This document shows positions 25,746 through 34,617 of a stretch of 64,000 nt of DNA, in pieces. Each line of letters starts with the position of its first letter. Position 1 is the stretch's first letter. The position numbers and the translations under genes were made by a program. Under the pieces are notes generated by a model. The model saw nothing but the letters and a program-made list of their open reading frames with translations, made no database searches and had not been told where the DNA came from. Location of the stretch: NCBI RefSeq assembly GCF_958304185.1, contig NZ_OY284433.1, positions 1,364,001 through 1,428,000 of the forward strand, read 5' to 3'. This DNA comes from an uncultured Erythrobacter sp. (GTDB taxonomy: Bacteria; Pseudomonadota; Alphaproteobacteria; Sphingomonadales; Sphingomonadaceae).

Positions 25746-26059
25746 TATTCGCTCCGTGCAGCTTTTTCCGCGAGGCCGGACATACCTTCGCGGCGGTCGA
25801 GTTCGGCAAGCACCTGTTCGAGCTTCACGCCCTTCTCGGCGAGCAGCACCATGAGGTGGAACAATACATCCGCCGCTTCGCCGACCAACTCAGCCTCGTC
25901 CCCGGCGAGCGCGGCGATCACCGCCTCGGTCGCCTCCTCGCCGAGTTTCTGGGCGATGGTCTTCAGCCCCTTGGCATGGAGTTTCGCCACGTAGCTTGTC
26001 TCAGGGGAAGCCTGAAGGCGTTGGGCGATGGTCGCTTCGAGGCGGGTGAGGGTGTCCAT
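25745..26059 (-). CDS. hisE: Phosphoribosyl-ATP pyrophosphatase
   Basis: The ATG at 26059 has a GGGAG site and gives 104 residues, the normal size. The family stretch KLGEEATEAVIAALAGDEAE and LVGEAADVLFHLMVLL are present. HisE does the second step of histidine synthesis, making phosphoribosyl-AMP. The open frame runs to 26290, but that part is a family A repeat. A 340-base gap separates it from hisF. Confidence 0.95.
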   Translation of the reverse strand: MDTLTRLEATIAQRLQASPETSYVAKLHAKGLKTIAQKLGEEATEAVIAALAGDEAELVGEAADVLFHLMVLLAEKGVKLEQVLAELDRREGMSGLAEKAARSE

Positions 26060-26126
26060 GCATTCTCCCATAGATAGACCGCGCGGACACTTAAAGCCCC
26101 TGCCTGTGCGGGCTGTTCCGGAAAGG

Positions 26127-26366
26127 AAGTCTGTTTCACGCAGAGACCGCAGAGGAGCAGAGAGGCGCAGAGAGGTTGTGCTAGCGGCGAAGCCGCGAGT
26201 TATCTCACACGAAGGCACGAAGGCACGAAGATGTTGCACCAGGCCGCACCGAGAGCTGCCCTCTTCGTGCCTTTGTGTCTTCGTGTGCAATCATGAAGGC
26301 CGCTGGCGCGGCAGGCACGGCACCTCCGCGCCTCCCTTTCCTTCTCTGCGCCTCTGCGTGAAACAT
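26127..26366. repeat. Nested inverted repeat, family A copy 3
   Basis: The outer ends are TTTCACGCAGAGACCGCAGA near 26133 and the inverted CTCTGCGCCTCTGCGTGAAA near 26344. An inner pair is CACACGAAGGCACGAAGGCA near 26207 and CTTCGTGCCTTTGTGTCTTC near 26262. It makes a 235-base structure, the best copy in the window, and fills the 340-base gap between hisE and hisF; no gene is seen there. Confidence 0.65.
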
Positions 26367-26399
26367 CCGCAGCAAAGCTGCGTAACCTTCTTTCGCGCC

Positions 26400-27164
26400 C
26401 TACACGCCTCGTGCGGGCAGCCCCGCTGCGCGCAACGCCGCGTGTGCCTCGGCGATGGTGTGGGTGCCGAAGTGGAAGATGCTCGCCGCGAGCACCGCGC
26501 TGGCGTGGCCCTTGGTTACGCCATCCACCAGATGGTCGAGGCTCCCCACCCCGCCGCTGGCGATCGCCGGCACGCTGACGGCATCGGCAATCTCGCGGGT
26601 CAGGGCGAGGTCATAGCCGCGCTGCGTGCCATCCCCGTCCATCGAGGTGACGAGCAATTCGCCCGCACCCAGATCGGCGACCTTGAGCGCATATTCGACC
26701 GCGTCGATCCCGGTCGGCTTGCGCCCGCCGTGCGTGAAGATTTCCCAGTTCCCGCGCGGTGTCCGGCGCGCGTCAACGCTGGCGACCACGCACTGGCTGC
26801 CGAAGCGCGCGGCGATCTCGCCCACCAGCTCGGGCCGGGCGACCGCCGCGCTGTTCACCGCAACCTTGTCCGCTCCTGCCAGCAGCAGCGCGCGCGCATC
26901 TTCGGCAGAGCGCACGCCGCCGCCGACGGTCAGCGGCATGAAGCACACCTCCGCCGTGCGCCGCACCATGTCGAGCAGCGTTCCGCGCCCTTCGTGGCTG
27001 GCGGAAATGTCGAGGAAGCACAGCTCGTCCGCGCCCGCCGCATCATAGGCGCGCGCCTGTTCGACCGGATCGCCCGCGTCTTTCAGGTCGACGAAATTCA
27101 CGCCCTTCACCACGCGGCCATTGGCGACGTCGAGGCACGGGATCACGCGGATACGGACGGTCAT
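26400..27164 (-). CDS. hisF: Imidazole glycerol phosphate synthase subunit HisF
   Basis: This 254-residue TIM barrel begins [20 protein letters not shown] and has the second catalytic aspartate in [15 protein letters not shown]. HisF closes the imidazole ring using ammonia from HisH. Its start overlaps the preceding small gene by four bases (ATGA). Confidence 0.97.
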   Translation of the reverse strand: MTVRIRVIPCLDVANGRVVKGVNFVDLKDAGDPVEQARAYDAAGADELCFLDISASHEGRGTLLDMVRRTAEVCFMPLTVGGGVRSAEDARALLLAGADKVAVNSAAVARPELVGEIAARFGSQCVVASVDARRTPRGNWEIFTHGGRKPTGIDAVEYALKVADLGAGELLVTSMDGDGTQRGYDLALTREIADAVSVPAIASGGVGSLDHLVDGVTKGHASAVLAASIFHFGTHTIAEAHAALRAAGLPARGV

Positions 27165-27460
27165 CGCGGCGGGCTCAGGGTGACGGTCATTTCAGGCTCC
27201 TTGGGCAGGCAATTCTCGCCAACGCAGGTCGGCTCGCCGCGCCATGTGTGGACGGCGACGGGCCACAGGAAACTCAGGAAGAACGCCCCTGCCATGCCGT
27301 AGACCAACCCGTTCTTGCCATAACGCGGGGCGAGAAAGTGGTCGGCGGCAAGCGCGAACCCCATGAAGACGATGATGTTGATGAGCGCAATCTCGACCGT
27401 GCCAATCGTCACCCCCGCAAGGAAGGTCAGGCACAGGAAGAGAAAGCCCATCAGGCGCAT
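27161..27460 (-). CDS. Small membrane protein inside the his operon
   Basis: This 99-residue protein has three hydrophobic stretches ([20 protein letters not shown], the next about 30-45, and [19 protein letters not shown]) and a short tail with two cysteines. It lies two bases after hisA and overlaps hisF, so it is cotranslated with both. No family is recognised; the place inside the operon may be chance or may mark a membrane helper of unknown role. Confidence 0.75.
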   Translation of the reverse strand: MRLMGFLFLCLTFLAGVTIGTVEIALINIIVFMGFALAADHFLAPRYGKNGLVYGMAGAFFLSFLWPVAVHTWRGEPTCVGENCLPKEPEMTVTLSPPR

Positions 27461-27462
27461 CG

Positions 27463-28191
27463 CTACACCCGTGCGCCCATCGCAATCGCCGCCGCCAGAT
27501 CGAGCCGCCCTTCATACAGCGCCCGCCCGGTGATGACGCCCTCAATCCCCTCATGCGCGTGGAGCGCCAGCATATGGATATCGTCCAGCCCCTTAACCCC
27601 GCCGCTCGCGATCACCGGGATGTCCACGCGGCGCGCCAGATCCACGGTCGCCTCGATGTTCACGCCCTTCAGCAACCCATCGCGCCCGATATCGGTGAAA
27701 AGCAGCGAGGCGACGCCTGCATCTTCGAAGCGGCGGGCGAGGTCGGTGACGGGCACGTCGGAGACTTCAGCCCAGCCCTCGGTCGCGACCATGCCGTCTT
27801 TGGCGTCCACCGCGACGACGATGCCGCCTTCCCATTCGCGCGCCATGTCCTTGACGAATTCAGGGTTCTTGAGCGCGGCGGAACCCATCACCACCCGCGC
27901 GACGCCGAGGTTGAACCACCCCTCGACCGCCGCCGCATCGCGGATGCCGCCGCCCAGTTGCACATAGCCGGGAAAGGCTGCGATGATCGCTTCGACCGCC
28001 GCGCGGTTACGGCTTTCGCCCGCGAAGCTGCCGTCGAGGTCGACCACATGGAGATGCTCGGCGCCTGCCTCTGCAAAGATCATCGCCTGCGCTGCCGGAT
28101 CATCGCCGTAGATCGTGGCCCGGTCCATGTCGCCTTCAGACAGGCGCACGACTTGACCGTTCTTGAGGTCGATTGCTGGGAAGACGATCAT
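27463..28191 (-). CDS. hisA: ProFAR isomerase
   Basis: From the ATG at 28191 the protein has 242 residues. It opens MIVFPAIDLKNGQVVRLSEG, the standard HisA start with the catalytic aspartate, and later has VASLLFTDIGRDGLLKGVN. HisA carries out the fourth step of the pathway. The frame continues to 28344 only across an intergenic repeat. Confidence 0.97.
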   Translation of the reverse strand: MIVFPAIDLKNGQVVRLSEGDMDRATIYGDDPAAQAMIFAEAGAEHLHVVDLDGSFAGESRNRAAVEAIIAAFPGYVQLGGGIRDAAAVEGWFNLGVARVVMGSAALKNPEFVKDMAREWEGGIVVAVDAKDGMVATEGWAEVSDVPVTDLARRFEDAGVASLLFTDIGRDGLLKGVNIEATVDLARRVDIPVIASGGVKGLDDIHMLALHAHEGIEGVITGRALYEGRLDLAAAIAMGARV

Positions 28192-28215
28192 GGGTTGCTG
28201 CCCCCTCTCGAAGAT

Positions 28216-28298
28216 GCGCGGTCCCACTCCTCTCCCCTTGCGGGAGAGGATACGAAGGCTTGGCAGCTTGCCTGCCCAGCCGGAGTTGGAGAGGGCCC
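28216..28298. repeat. Palindromic intergenic sequence between hisH and hisA
   Basis: A hairpin with nine-base arms (TCCTCTCCC at 28228-28236 and GGGAGAGGA at 28242-28250) is followed by a tail typical of alphaproteobacterial intergenic palindromes. It lies within the operon, so it is unlikely to stop all transcription. Confidence 0.45.
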
Positions 28299-28300
28299 AC

Positions 28301-28927
28301 TCACGGATACCACTCCAGAAAGCGCCGGAGCGTCGCCAGCCCATAGGCCTGGCTCTTTTCCGGGTGAAACTGCACGCCGATAATGTTGTCGCGGGCGACA
28401 GCGGCGACCAGCCCCTCGCCGTGATCGGTCATGGCGGCGACATCATGCGGGTTGTCGGCGGCGAAGTGGAAGGAGTGGAGGAAATAGGCCTCGCCCTCCT
28501 CAATCACCGCAGACCCTCGCGCATGGGGTAGCAGCGCGACATCGTTCCAGCCCATGTGCGGCACTTTGATGCTGGCGTCGCGCGGCTGGATCAGCCGCAC
28601 CTCACCCGGCACCCAGCCGAGGCCGGCGGTCTCGCCATGCTCCAGCCCACGGGTCGCGAGCAATTGCATCCCGACGCAAATACCGAGGAACGGCGCGCCG
28701 CCCACGTGAACACGCTCAGTCATGGCTTCGACCATATGCGGGATCGCGCGCAGGCCTTCAGCACAGGCCTTGAAGCTGCCGACGCCGGGCAGGACAATCC
28801 GGTCCGCCGCGCGCACCACGTAAGGATCGGCTGTGACGGTGACGCTCGCCCCGGCTGCCTTCAAAGCATTGTGCACCGAGTGAAGGTTGCCCGCGCCATA
28901 ATCGATCAGCGCGATGACCTCAGGCAT
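28301..28927 (-). CDS. hisH: Imidazole glycerol phosphate synthase subunit HisH
   Basis: From the ATG at 28927 the protein has 208 residues. It is a class I glutamine amidotransferase: ALIDYGAGNLHSVHNAL at the start, the nucleophile in FLGICVGMQLL, and the catalytic pair in GVQFHPEKSQ. It supplies ammonia to HisF. Confidence 0.97.
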   Translation of the reverse strand: MPEVIALIDYGAGNLHSVHNALKAAGASVTVTADPYVVRAADRIVLPGVGSFKACAEGLRAIPHMVEAMTERVHVGGAPFLGICVGMQLLATRGLEHGETAGLGWVPGEVRLIQPRDASIKVPHMGWNDVALLPHARGSAVIEEGEAYFLHSFHFAADNPHDVAAMTDHGEGLVAAVARDNIIGVQFHPEKSQAYGLATLRRFLEWYP

Positions 28928-28967
28928 TTTTGCTTTCCGCACGCCCATCCGGGCGCGCGGTCCTCGC
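28928..28967. repeat. REP-like hairpin, family C copy 2
   Basis: TTTTGCTTTCCGCACGCCCA, then TCCGGGCGCGCGGTCCTCGC, is nearly the same as copy 1 at 24069-24108. It is followed by more GC-rich inverted words to about 29036 and separates hisH from the YciI gene. Confidence 0.65.
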
Positions 28968-29043
28968 TAGGCGCGCGGCAAAGCCGCGCCCGCTGCGGGC
29001 GCGCAGTCGCGCTTGCGGCTGCGGGGCAGCCGTTCCAGCGCTT

Positions 29044-29340
29044 CTAGGCATTGAAGGCGTCCAACCCCGGCCCGACAAAGCGCGGGGTCCATTGGGTGAT
29101 GGCGAGGTCCGCCAATTGGTGGAGCATGAAAGGGTCGCTCATCAGCAGCGCCTCAGCCTCGGCGCGGCTCGCGGCCTTCACAAAGATCAAACCGCCATCG
29201 CGCGGCTCGCGCGGGCCCCAGGCGAGGAAGTGTCCCGCGTCGTGCCCGGATTTCAGCCATGCCAAGTGATCGGCCAGCACCGCGTCGACCTGTTCGATCG
29301 GCACGGTGTAGGTCAATGAGGCGATGAAGATGCTAGCCAC
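29044..29340 (-). CDS. YciI-like protein
   Basis: This 98-residue ferredoxin-like protein matches the YciI family: a beta-strand start ([20 protein letters not shown]), [19 protein letters not shown] with the conserved histidine-aspartate region, and a closing ITQWTPRF. YciI proteins are small enzymes or helpers of mostly unknown role. It overlaps the end of hisB by eight bases. Confidence 0.85.
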   Translation of the reverse strand: MASIFIASLTYTVPIEQVDAVLADHLAWLKSGHDAGHFLAWGPREPRDGGLIFVKAASRAEAEALLMSDPFMLHQLADLAITQWTPRFVGPGLDAFNA

Positions 29341-29953
29341 CCAGCTGCCCCTTGGTGCTCGGGATCGCGCCGCCTTTGCGTGGGTCGCGTTCGACCGCCT
29401 GCCGCATCGCGCGCGCGAAGCCTTTGTAGAGGCTCTCGCAGATGTGGTGGTTGTTGCTGCCGTAGAGCAGTTCCATGTGCAGGGTGATCCCGGCGCTCTG
29501 GCTGACCGAGTGGAACCAGTGCTCGATCAGTTCGGTATCCCATTCGCCCAAGCGTTCCTGCGTGAACTTCGCCTTCCACACGAGGAAGGGCCGCCCGGAA
29601 ATGTCCAGCGCCACGCGGCTCAGCGTCTCGTCCATCGGCGAATAGGCCGCGCCGTACCGGCCGATGCCAGCCTTGTCGCCCAAGGCCTGCGTGATCGCTT
29701 GCCCCAGCGCAATCGCCGAATCTTCGGTGGTGTGGTGCTGGTCGACATGGAGGTCACCCCGCACCTTCATCGTCACATCGATCAGCGAGTGGCGGCTGAA
29801 CTGTTCGACCATGTGATCGAGGAACCCGATCCCGGTCGACACATCATAGGCGCCCGTCCCGTCAAGATTGACGTGGATGGCGATTGCGGTCTCGGTGGTG
29901 TTGCGCTCTACCGAGCCGGTGCGCGGAGGGGTTTGGGCGAGGGTGCTGGCCAT
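29333..29953 (-). CDS. hisB: Imidazoleglycerol-phosphate dehydratase
   Basis: From the ATG at 29953 the protein has 206 residues. The metal-binding repeats are present: [31 protein letters not shown] and [20 protein letters not shown]. HisB does the sixth step of histidine synthesis. It is the first gene of this his unit and is divergent from sspB. Confidence 0.97.
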   Translation of the reverse strand: MASTLAQTPPRTGSVERNTTETAIAIHVNLDGTGAYDVSTGIGFLDHMVEQFSRHSLIDVTMKVRGDLHVDQHHTTEDSAIALGQAITQALGDKAGIGRYGAAYSPMDETLSRVALDISGRPFLVWKAKFTQERLGEWDTELIEHWFHSVSQSAGITLHMELLYGSNNHHICESLYKGFARAMRQAVERDPRKGGAIPSTKGQLGG

Positions 29954-30099
29954 GAGCCGCGCTATAGTCGGCTCGGCGCGCAAGACAAGCATCGCGCGCA
30001 TCTGCTTGCGAAGCCGGGTCAATCCGGCGCGGCAATCCTGTGTCAAAGCGGGATGGGGGCTTGACCAAGCCCGCGCGCGGCGTCACCAATCCGCAGGTG

Positions 30100-30579
30100 A
30101 TGACCAGCGACGCTCCCGATAGCCTTATTCCCTATGACGAAATCGTGCAGGAAGCCCTGCGCGCCGTAGTCGGCCGGGTGCTCGGCGCGATTGTCAGCGG
30201 CGGCAGCACCCTGCCCGGCGCGCACCATTTCTACATCACCTTCAAAACCGGCGCGCCCGGCGTGTCGATCCCGCCGCACCTGCGCGAACGCTTCCCGGAC
30301 GAGATGACCATCGTGCTCCAGAACAAGTTCTGGGATCTTGAGGTCTTCCCGCACAGCTTCACGGTCAGCCTCACCTTCAATCAGGTGCCGGCGAAGTTGC
30401 AGATCCCCTTCGCCGCGATCACCGCTTTCGTCGATCCGGCGGTCGATTTCGGCCTCCAGTTCCAGGCTGCGGTCGAGGAGCTCGAACCCGAAGCCCACGA
30501 AGACGCCGAAAATGATGGGCCGGACACGGATCCCGATGGCTCGAACGTGGTCAGCATCGATTTCGGGCGTAAGAAGTAG
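30100..30579 (+). CDS. sspB: SspB-type ClpXP adaptor
   Basis: From the ATG at 30100 the protein has 159 residues. The SspB fold covers about 1-130 (IPYDEIVQEALRAVVGRVL, then PGVSIPPHLRERFPDEMTIV and KLQIPFAAITAFVDP). An acidic linker leads to the C-terminal VVSIDFGRKK, which fits the XB peptide that docks on ClpX. SspB brings ssrA-tagged and other substrates to the ClpXP protease. It is divergent from hisB. Confidence 0.9.
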   Translation: MTSDAPDSLIPYDEIVQEALRAVVGRVLGAIVSGGSTLPGAHHFYITFKTGAPGVSIPPHLRERFPDEMTIVLQNKFWDLEVFPHSFTVSLTFNQVPAKLQIPFAAITAFVDPAVDFGLQFQAAVEELEPEAHEDAENDGPDTDPDGSNVVSIDFGRKK

Positions 30580-30584
30580 GCCCG

Positions 30585-31013
30585 ATGGCGCGGGGCAAGG
30601 GGGCGAGCAAGGGCAAGCGCGGAAAGGCCGCAGCTGCGCCGTCCGCTGATGCTGCCGCCGCCAAGAAGTCCGCCCCGACCGGCCCCGGCGGCCTGCCGTT
30701 GCCCAGTCCGGTGGCCGGTACCAATCTCGTTATCGCCGACATCGTCCTGCGCGCCGCTGGCGGGATGCTGCGCAACCGGATGGAGCGCGGATTTCTCGTC
30801 AAAAGCTATGACAAGGCCAAGGCTGACAAGCTGGTCGACGGGCGCGGATTGGCCACCAGCGTTGCCTTATGGGGCGCGAGCCACCTTGCGCGCCGTTCGC
30901 CCATCGGGTTGGCAGTGGTGGCAGGCGGGCTGGCGGCCAAGGTGTTCTACGACCGGGGCAAGCGGCTCGAGGCGAAACGCAAGGCACGCAAGACACCCAC
31001 CGGCGAATTCTGA
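30585..31013 (+). CDS. Hypothetical basic protein
   Basis: This 142-residue protein starts with a lysine- and alanine-rich tail and has a conserved-looking centre (IVLRAAGGMLRNRMERGFLV) and a hydrophobic helix (RRSPIGLAVVAGGLAAKVFY), with a basic end. It may touch the membrane. No function is recognised. It lies five bases after sspB and 58 bases before gmk. Confidence 0.65.
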   Translation: MARGKGASKGKRGKAAAAPSADAAAAKKSAPTGPGGLPLPSPVAGTNLVIADIVLRAAGGMLRNRMERGFLVKSYDKAKADKLVDGRGLATSVALWGASHLARRSPIGLAVVAGGLAAKVFYDRGKRLEAKRKARKTPTGEF

Positions 31014-31071
31014 TCGCCGCTTGATTTGCACGCCTCTTGATTATGGGGGGCGTGTTGGTGCAACGGGGCCT

Positions 31072-31722
31072 ATGGGCGACACCTCACACCACGCAGACGA
31101 CAGGCTCCACCGCCGGGGCCTGATGTTCATCCTCTCCTCACCTTCGGGCGCGGGCAAGACGACGCTGTCGCGGATGCTGCTGGCCAAGGACGCCGAGATC
31201 AAGCTCTCGGTCTCCGCCACCACCCGCCCGCCGCGCCCGAATGAGGTCGACGGGGTGCATTACCACTTCGTCACCGAGGCCGAGTTCGACCATATGGTCG
31301 AAGAGGACGACTTCTACGAATGGGCGCACGTCTTCGGCCACCGCTATGGCACCCCCAAGGGCAAGATCCGCGCCGCGCTGAAAGAAGGGCAGGACTTCCT
31401 GTTCGATATCGACTGGCAGGGCACGCAGCAGCTGTACCAGAAAGACCAGCAGGACGTGGTGCGGGTGTTCATCCTGCCGCCCTCGATCGAGGAGCTGCAC
31501 CGCCGCTTGCAAGGCCGCGCGACCGACAGCACCGACGTCATCAACGCCCGCATGGAACGCGCCCGCGCCGAAATCAGCCACTGGGATGGCTATGATTACG
31601 TGATCATCAATGATGATGTGAACGTGTGCTTCGACAAGGTCCACGCAATCCTTGAAGCCGAGCGCATGAAGCGGGCCCGTCAGACCGGGCTGATCCCGTT
31701 TGTGCGCGGCTTGATGGGCTAA
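31072..31722 (+). CDS. gmk: Guanylate kinase
   Basis: The ATG at 31072 gives 216 residues. The P-loop SSPSGAGKTTLSRML, the GMP-binding VSATTRPPRPNEVDG and FDIDWQGTQQLYQK are present. The enzyme turns GMP into GDP. The open frame to 30649 overlaps the previous gene and is not used. Confidence 0.97.
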   Translation: MGDTSHHADDRLHRRGLMFILSSPSGAGKTTLSRMLLAKDAEIKLSVSATTRPPRPNEVDGVHYHFVTEAEFDHMVEEDDFYEWAHVFGHRYGTPKGKIRAALKEGQDFLFDIDWQGTQQLYQKDQQDVVRVFILPPSIEELHRRLQGRATDSTDVINARMERARAEISHWDGYDYVIINDDVNVCFDKVHAILEAERMKRARQTGLIPFVRGLMG

Positions 31723-31777
31723 CCGCTGGTCGCAGGCCGCATCGCCGTTTGTCGCAATTGTGATAAATCGGTCGCAA

Positions 31778-31795
31778 ATGTCATATATCTGACAC
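31778..31795 (+). promoter_or_regulatory. Pho box before the phosphate porin
   Basis: The sequence ATGTCATATATCTGACAC matches the PhoB box plan of two CTGTCAT-like repeats 11 bases apart (TGTCAT and CTGACAC with ATAT between). It lies 68 bases before the ATG of the phosphate-selective porin gene, so it is likely the activator site used when phosphate is low. Confidence 0.7.
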
Positions 31796-31862
31796 TCAAC
31801 CGACATATCCGCGCCTCGCAGCCGGTTCATTGTGAGCGGGCATATTGCGAAAGCGGTAGCTC

Positions 31863-33326
31863 ATGTCCCGCCCTACTCACGGCCTCGCCGTCCGCCTGAT
31901 CACTGCCGGTCTGCTGGCCAGCACCTGCGCTCCTGCAATGGCGCAGACCGAATCACCCGCCGGGTCGCAAGCGCCCGATCAGGCGAGCACCATCGCCGAT
32001 CTTCAACGTCAGATTGATGAATTGAAGGCGATGGTCAGCGCGCTGCAAACGACTCAGCCCGCCCCTTCGCCCGGCTCGGCACCAGTGGCTGCGCCCGCAC
32101 CCGCCCAGCCCGCTCCGGTCAGCGCCCCGCCCGCGCCGGAATCGATCCCGCTCGCCGCTGCCACGCCGAAGCCCAAGCGCGAGGCGTGGTACGAAAAGCT
32201 GCGCCTGCGCGGTTACACCCAGATGCGCTTCAACCAGATCGTCTCAGGCGATGCCGACGCGCCCGCCGGGGTTTCGCGCCTGCGCTCGATCCACGATAGC
32301 GCGGTGAACGGCGACAGCAATTTCACCTTCCGCCGGATGCGGCTGGTGCTGCAAGGCGACCTTAACGATCACGTCTCGTTCTACTTCCAGCCCGATTTCG
32401 CCGCCGCCGTCTCCAACCAGTCAGTCGGCGAACGGCGTGAGGGCACGGTGTCCTTGCGCGATATGTATGCCGATGTCTTCCCGACCGGCGACAAGTCGTT
32501 CCGCATCCGCCTCGGCCAGTCGAAGGTGCCCTATGGCTGGGAGAATATGCAGTCCTCCTCCAACCGGCTCGCGCTGGACCGGACCGATGCGATCAACTCC
32601 GCTGCATCGGGCGAGCGTGATCTTGGGATTGTCGCCTATTACACCCCGCCGCGCGTGCAGGCGATCTGGGACCGCTTGGCCGACGATGGGCAGAAGCTCT
32701 TCGGCAATTACGGCGCCTTCGGGTTCGGCGTGTTCAATGGGCAAGGCCTCAACCGCACCGAGACCGATAATGACGTGATGGCGGTCGCGCTAGCGACTTG
32801 GCCGTTTGAACTCGATGGTCTAGGCCTCAATGGTCAGGTGTTCGAGATCGGCGGTTCGGTGATGCGCAACACCATCCGCCCGGAAATCCGCACCGGCGGG
32901 GTCAGCCCGGTGGGTTTCAAGGACAACCGCGTCAACCTGCACGCGATCCTCTACCCCCAGCCCTTCGGCGTTCAGGCCGAATGGAACTGGGGCACGGGGC
33001 CGGAATTCATCCCCGCCACCGGCCGGATCGAGGAACGCCCGGTTGACGGCGGCTATGTGCAGGTGATGGCCAAGATCGACCAAACCCCCATCGGCACGAT
33101 CCACCCCTTCGCCCGCTGGCAGTATTACCGCGGCGGCTTCAAGGCGGCGATCAACGCGCCGCGGCTGGAGACCGAGGAGCTGGAGCTGGGCCTGGAATTC
33201 CAGATCGACCCGGCGCTGGAGATCACCACCACCTATGGCTGGGCCTCACGCAAGGAGGCCGACGAGCGGCGCTTCGGGCAGGCCGAGGGGCAGATCCTGC
33301 GCGTGCAGGCGCAGTGGAATTACTAG
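31863..33326 (+). CDS. Phosphate-selective porin (OprO/OprP type)
   Basis: This 487-residue protein has a signal peptide (RLITAGLLASTCAPAMA), a short coiled coil (IADLQRQIDELKAMVSALQ), a proline-alanine linker, and a beta-barrel domain of the porin O/P family from about 115 (RLRGYTQMRFNQI; RRMRLVLQGDLNDHVSFYFQ) to the end at the aromatic residue of AQWNY. It would let phosphate or polyphosphate cross the outer membrane. A Pho box lies upstream, supporting the role. Confidence 0.85.
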   Translation: MSRPTHGLAVRLITAGLLASTCAPAMAQTESPAGSQAPDQASTIADLQRQIDELKAMVSALQTTQPAPSPGSAPVAAPAPAQPAPVSAPPAPESIPLAAATPKPKREAWYEKLRLRGYTQMRFNQIVSGDADAPAGVSRLRSIHDSAVNGDSNFTFRRMRLVLQGDLNDHVSFYFQPDFAAAVSNQSVGERREGTVSLRDMYADVFPTGDKSFRIRLGQSKVPYGWENMQSSSNRLALDRTDAINSAASGERDLGIVAYYTPPRVQAIWDRLADDGQKLFGNYGAFGFGVFNGQGLNRTETDNDVMAVALATWPFELDGLGLNGQVFEIGGSVMRNTIRPEIRTGGVSPVGFKDNRVNLHAILYPQPFGVQAEWNWGTGPEFIPATGRIEERPVDGGYVQVMAKIDQTPIGTIHPFARWQYYRGGFKAAINAPRLETEELELGLEFQIDPALEITTTYGWASRKEADERRFGQAEGQILRVQAQWNY

Positions 33327-33341
33327 GGCGAACTGCTGACT

Positions 33342-33533
33342 TTACTCGCTGATGCCGGGAAACTCCGGCGGCATTTCGTCCGGGCCGCGACCCGGCTCGT
33401 CAATGTCGGGCGGTGTGGGTTCGGTTTCGGGCGGCGCAGTCGGCTCTATCGGTTCGTTGGGCTGGGGCGGCGCCTCCAGCGGCGGCGCGGCGGGTTCGAC
33501 CGTATCGGGCGTGGGCGTGGGTACTGTGGCCAT
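33342..33533 (-). CDS. Small proline- and glutamate-rich protein
   Basis: The 63-residue protein from the ATG at 33533 (GGAG eight bases before) is almost wholly proline, glutamate, threonine and alanine and must be disordered. It has no hydrophobic span. A similar frame on the opposite strand is a shadow. Function is unknown. It is convergent with the porin gene, 15 bases between stops. Confidence 0.5.
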   Translation of the reverse strand: MATVPTPTPDTVEPAAPPLEAPPQPNEPIEPTAPPETEPTPPDIDEPGRGPDEMPPEFPGISE

Positions 33534-33639
33534 TGGTGGTCTCCGCTCAGTCGGACTGTGCACACTGCATCAGCCGTCCCGTGTGCCAACAGTGCCGTTG
33601 CGCAGGGCGGCTTGCTCTATTCTAGTATAGCCGCCGCCG

Positions 33640-33673
33640 AATAAGAAGGGCCGGAGGATCGCTCCACCGGCCC
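33640..33673 (-). terminator. Probable terminator of the SDR gene
   Basis: On the minus strand GGGCCGG and CCGGCCC form a stem (with GGA/TCC inside), followed by TTCTTATT. It lies 25 bases after the stop of the SDR gene. Confidence 0.65.
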
Positions 33674-33697
33674 CTGCTTGTCGCGCTAAGGCTTGGC

Positions 33698-34507
33698 TCA
33701 GTGTCCGCCCGACGGGTCAGCGAAGTGGTTGGGCAGCAGTGCGTTGACCACGCCGCCATCGACCGTCAGCGTCTCGCCCACCACGTAATCGCCCGCGCGG
33801 CTGCACAGGTAGATCGCGGCGGCGGCCATGTCTTCGGCGGTGCCGATGCGCTTGGCCGGGATGCCCGATGCGCTGGCGTCAGGCGCGTCCTTGGCAGCCT
33901 TGTTCATCTCCGACGGGAAAGCGCCCGGAGCGATGGAGGACACGACGATGTTGTCCTGAATCAGCCGCGCGGCCATGCGCCGGGTCAGCTGGATCACCGC
34001 CGCCTTCGACGCCTGATAGGCATAGGTTTCCCACGGGTTGATCCGTTGGCCGTCAATCGACGAGACGTGGATCACCTTGGCCGGATGCCCCGCCTTGCCG
34101 CCTGCGACCAGCAGATCGTGCAGCTTCTGGGTGAGGAAGAACGGGGTCTTGACGTTCAAGTCCATCGTCCTGTGCCACCCGGCTTCCGAGAACTCGAGAT
34201 AGGGCTGGCCCCAGGCTGCGCCGGCATTGTTGATGAGGATGTCGAGCCGCGTCTCGCGCGCCTTCAGCTCGTTGGCGAGGCTGACCATGCCGTCCATCTG
34301 GCTAAGGTCGGCCGGGATGCCGATCACCCGGTCCGCCCCGAATTGGTCGATCGTGTCCTGCATCTGGTCACGCTTGCGCGCCGAGATATAGACCTTGGCG
34401 CAGCCCGCTGCGAGCAGGCCTTCGACGAACATCTTGCCGATGCCCCGCGAACCGCCAGTGACGAGGGCAATGCGGCCTTCGAGGCTGAAAAGTGATTGAA
34501 TGTCCAT
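33698..34507 (-). CDS. SDR-family oxidoreductase
   Basis: From the ATG at 34507 the protein has 269 residues. It is a classical SDR with VTGGSRGIGK, the NNAG motif in ILINNAGAAWG, serine in IHVSSIDG and YAYQASKAAV as the YxxxK site. It is close in type to rhamnolipid or gluconate 5-dehydrogenase-like reductases. Placed beside acyl-CoA dehydrogenases, it probably acts on a hydroxyacyl or alcohol intermediate. The longer frame runs into a palindromic repeat. Confidence 0.9.
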   Translation of the reverse strand: MDIQSLFSLEGRIALVTGGSRGIGKMFVEGLLAAGCAKVYISARKRDQMQDTIDQFGADRVIGIPADLSQMDGMVSLANELKARETRLDILINNAGAAWGQPYLEFSEAGWHRTMDLNVKTPFFLTQKLHDLLVAGGKAGHPAKVIHVSSIDGQRINPWETYAYQASKAAVIQLTRRMAARLIQDNIVVSSIAPGAFPSEMNKAAKDAPDASASGIPAKRIGTAEDMAAAAIYLCSRAGDYVVGETLTVDGGVVNALLPNHFADPSGGH

Positions 34508-34528
34508 AACGTAAAAACCTCTCCGTCT

Positions 34529-34613
34529 TCCCGGGCTTGACCCGGGATCCCGCTTATCTTTTGCCCGCCGCGAGAAGGAAGCGGGGCCCCGGGTCAAGCC
34601 CGGGGAGGCGTTT
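34529..34613. repeat. Long hairpin repeat, family E copy 1
   Basis: CTTCCCGGGCTTGACCCGGG at the left and CCCCGGGTCAAGCCCGGGGA at the right face each other around about 40 bases. Each arm is itself nearly palindromic. The same structure recurs at 35781-35865. Confidence 0.7.
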
Positions 34614-34617
34614 TGAC

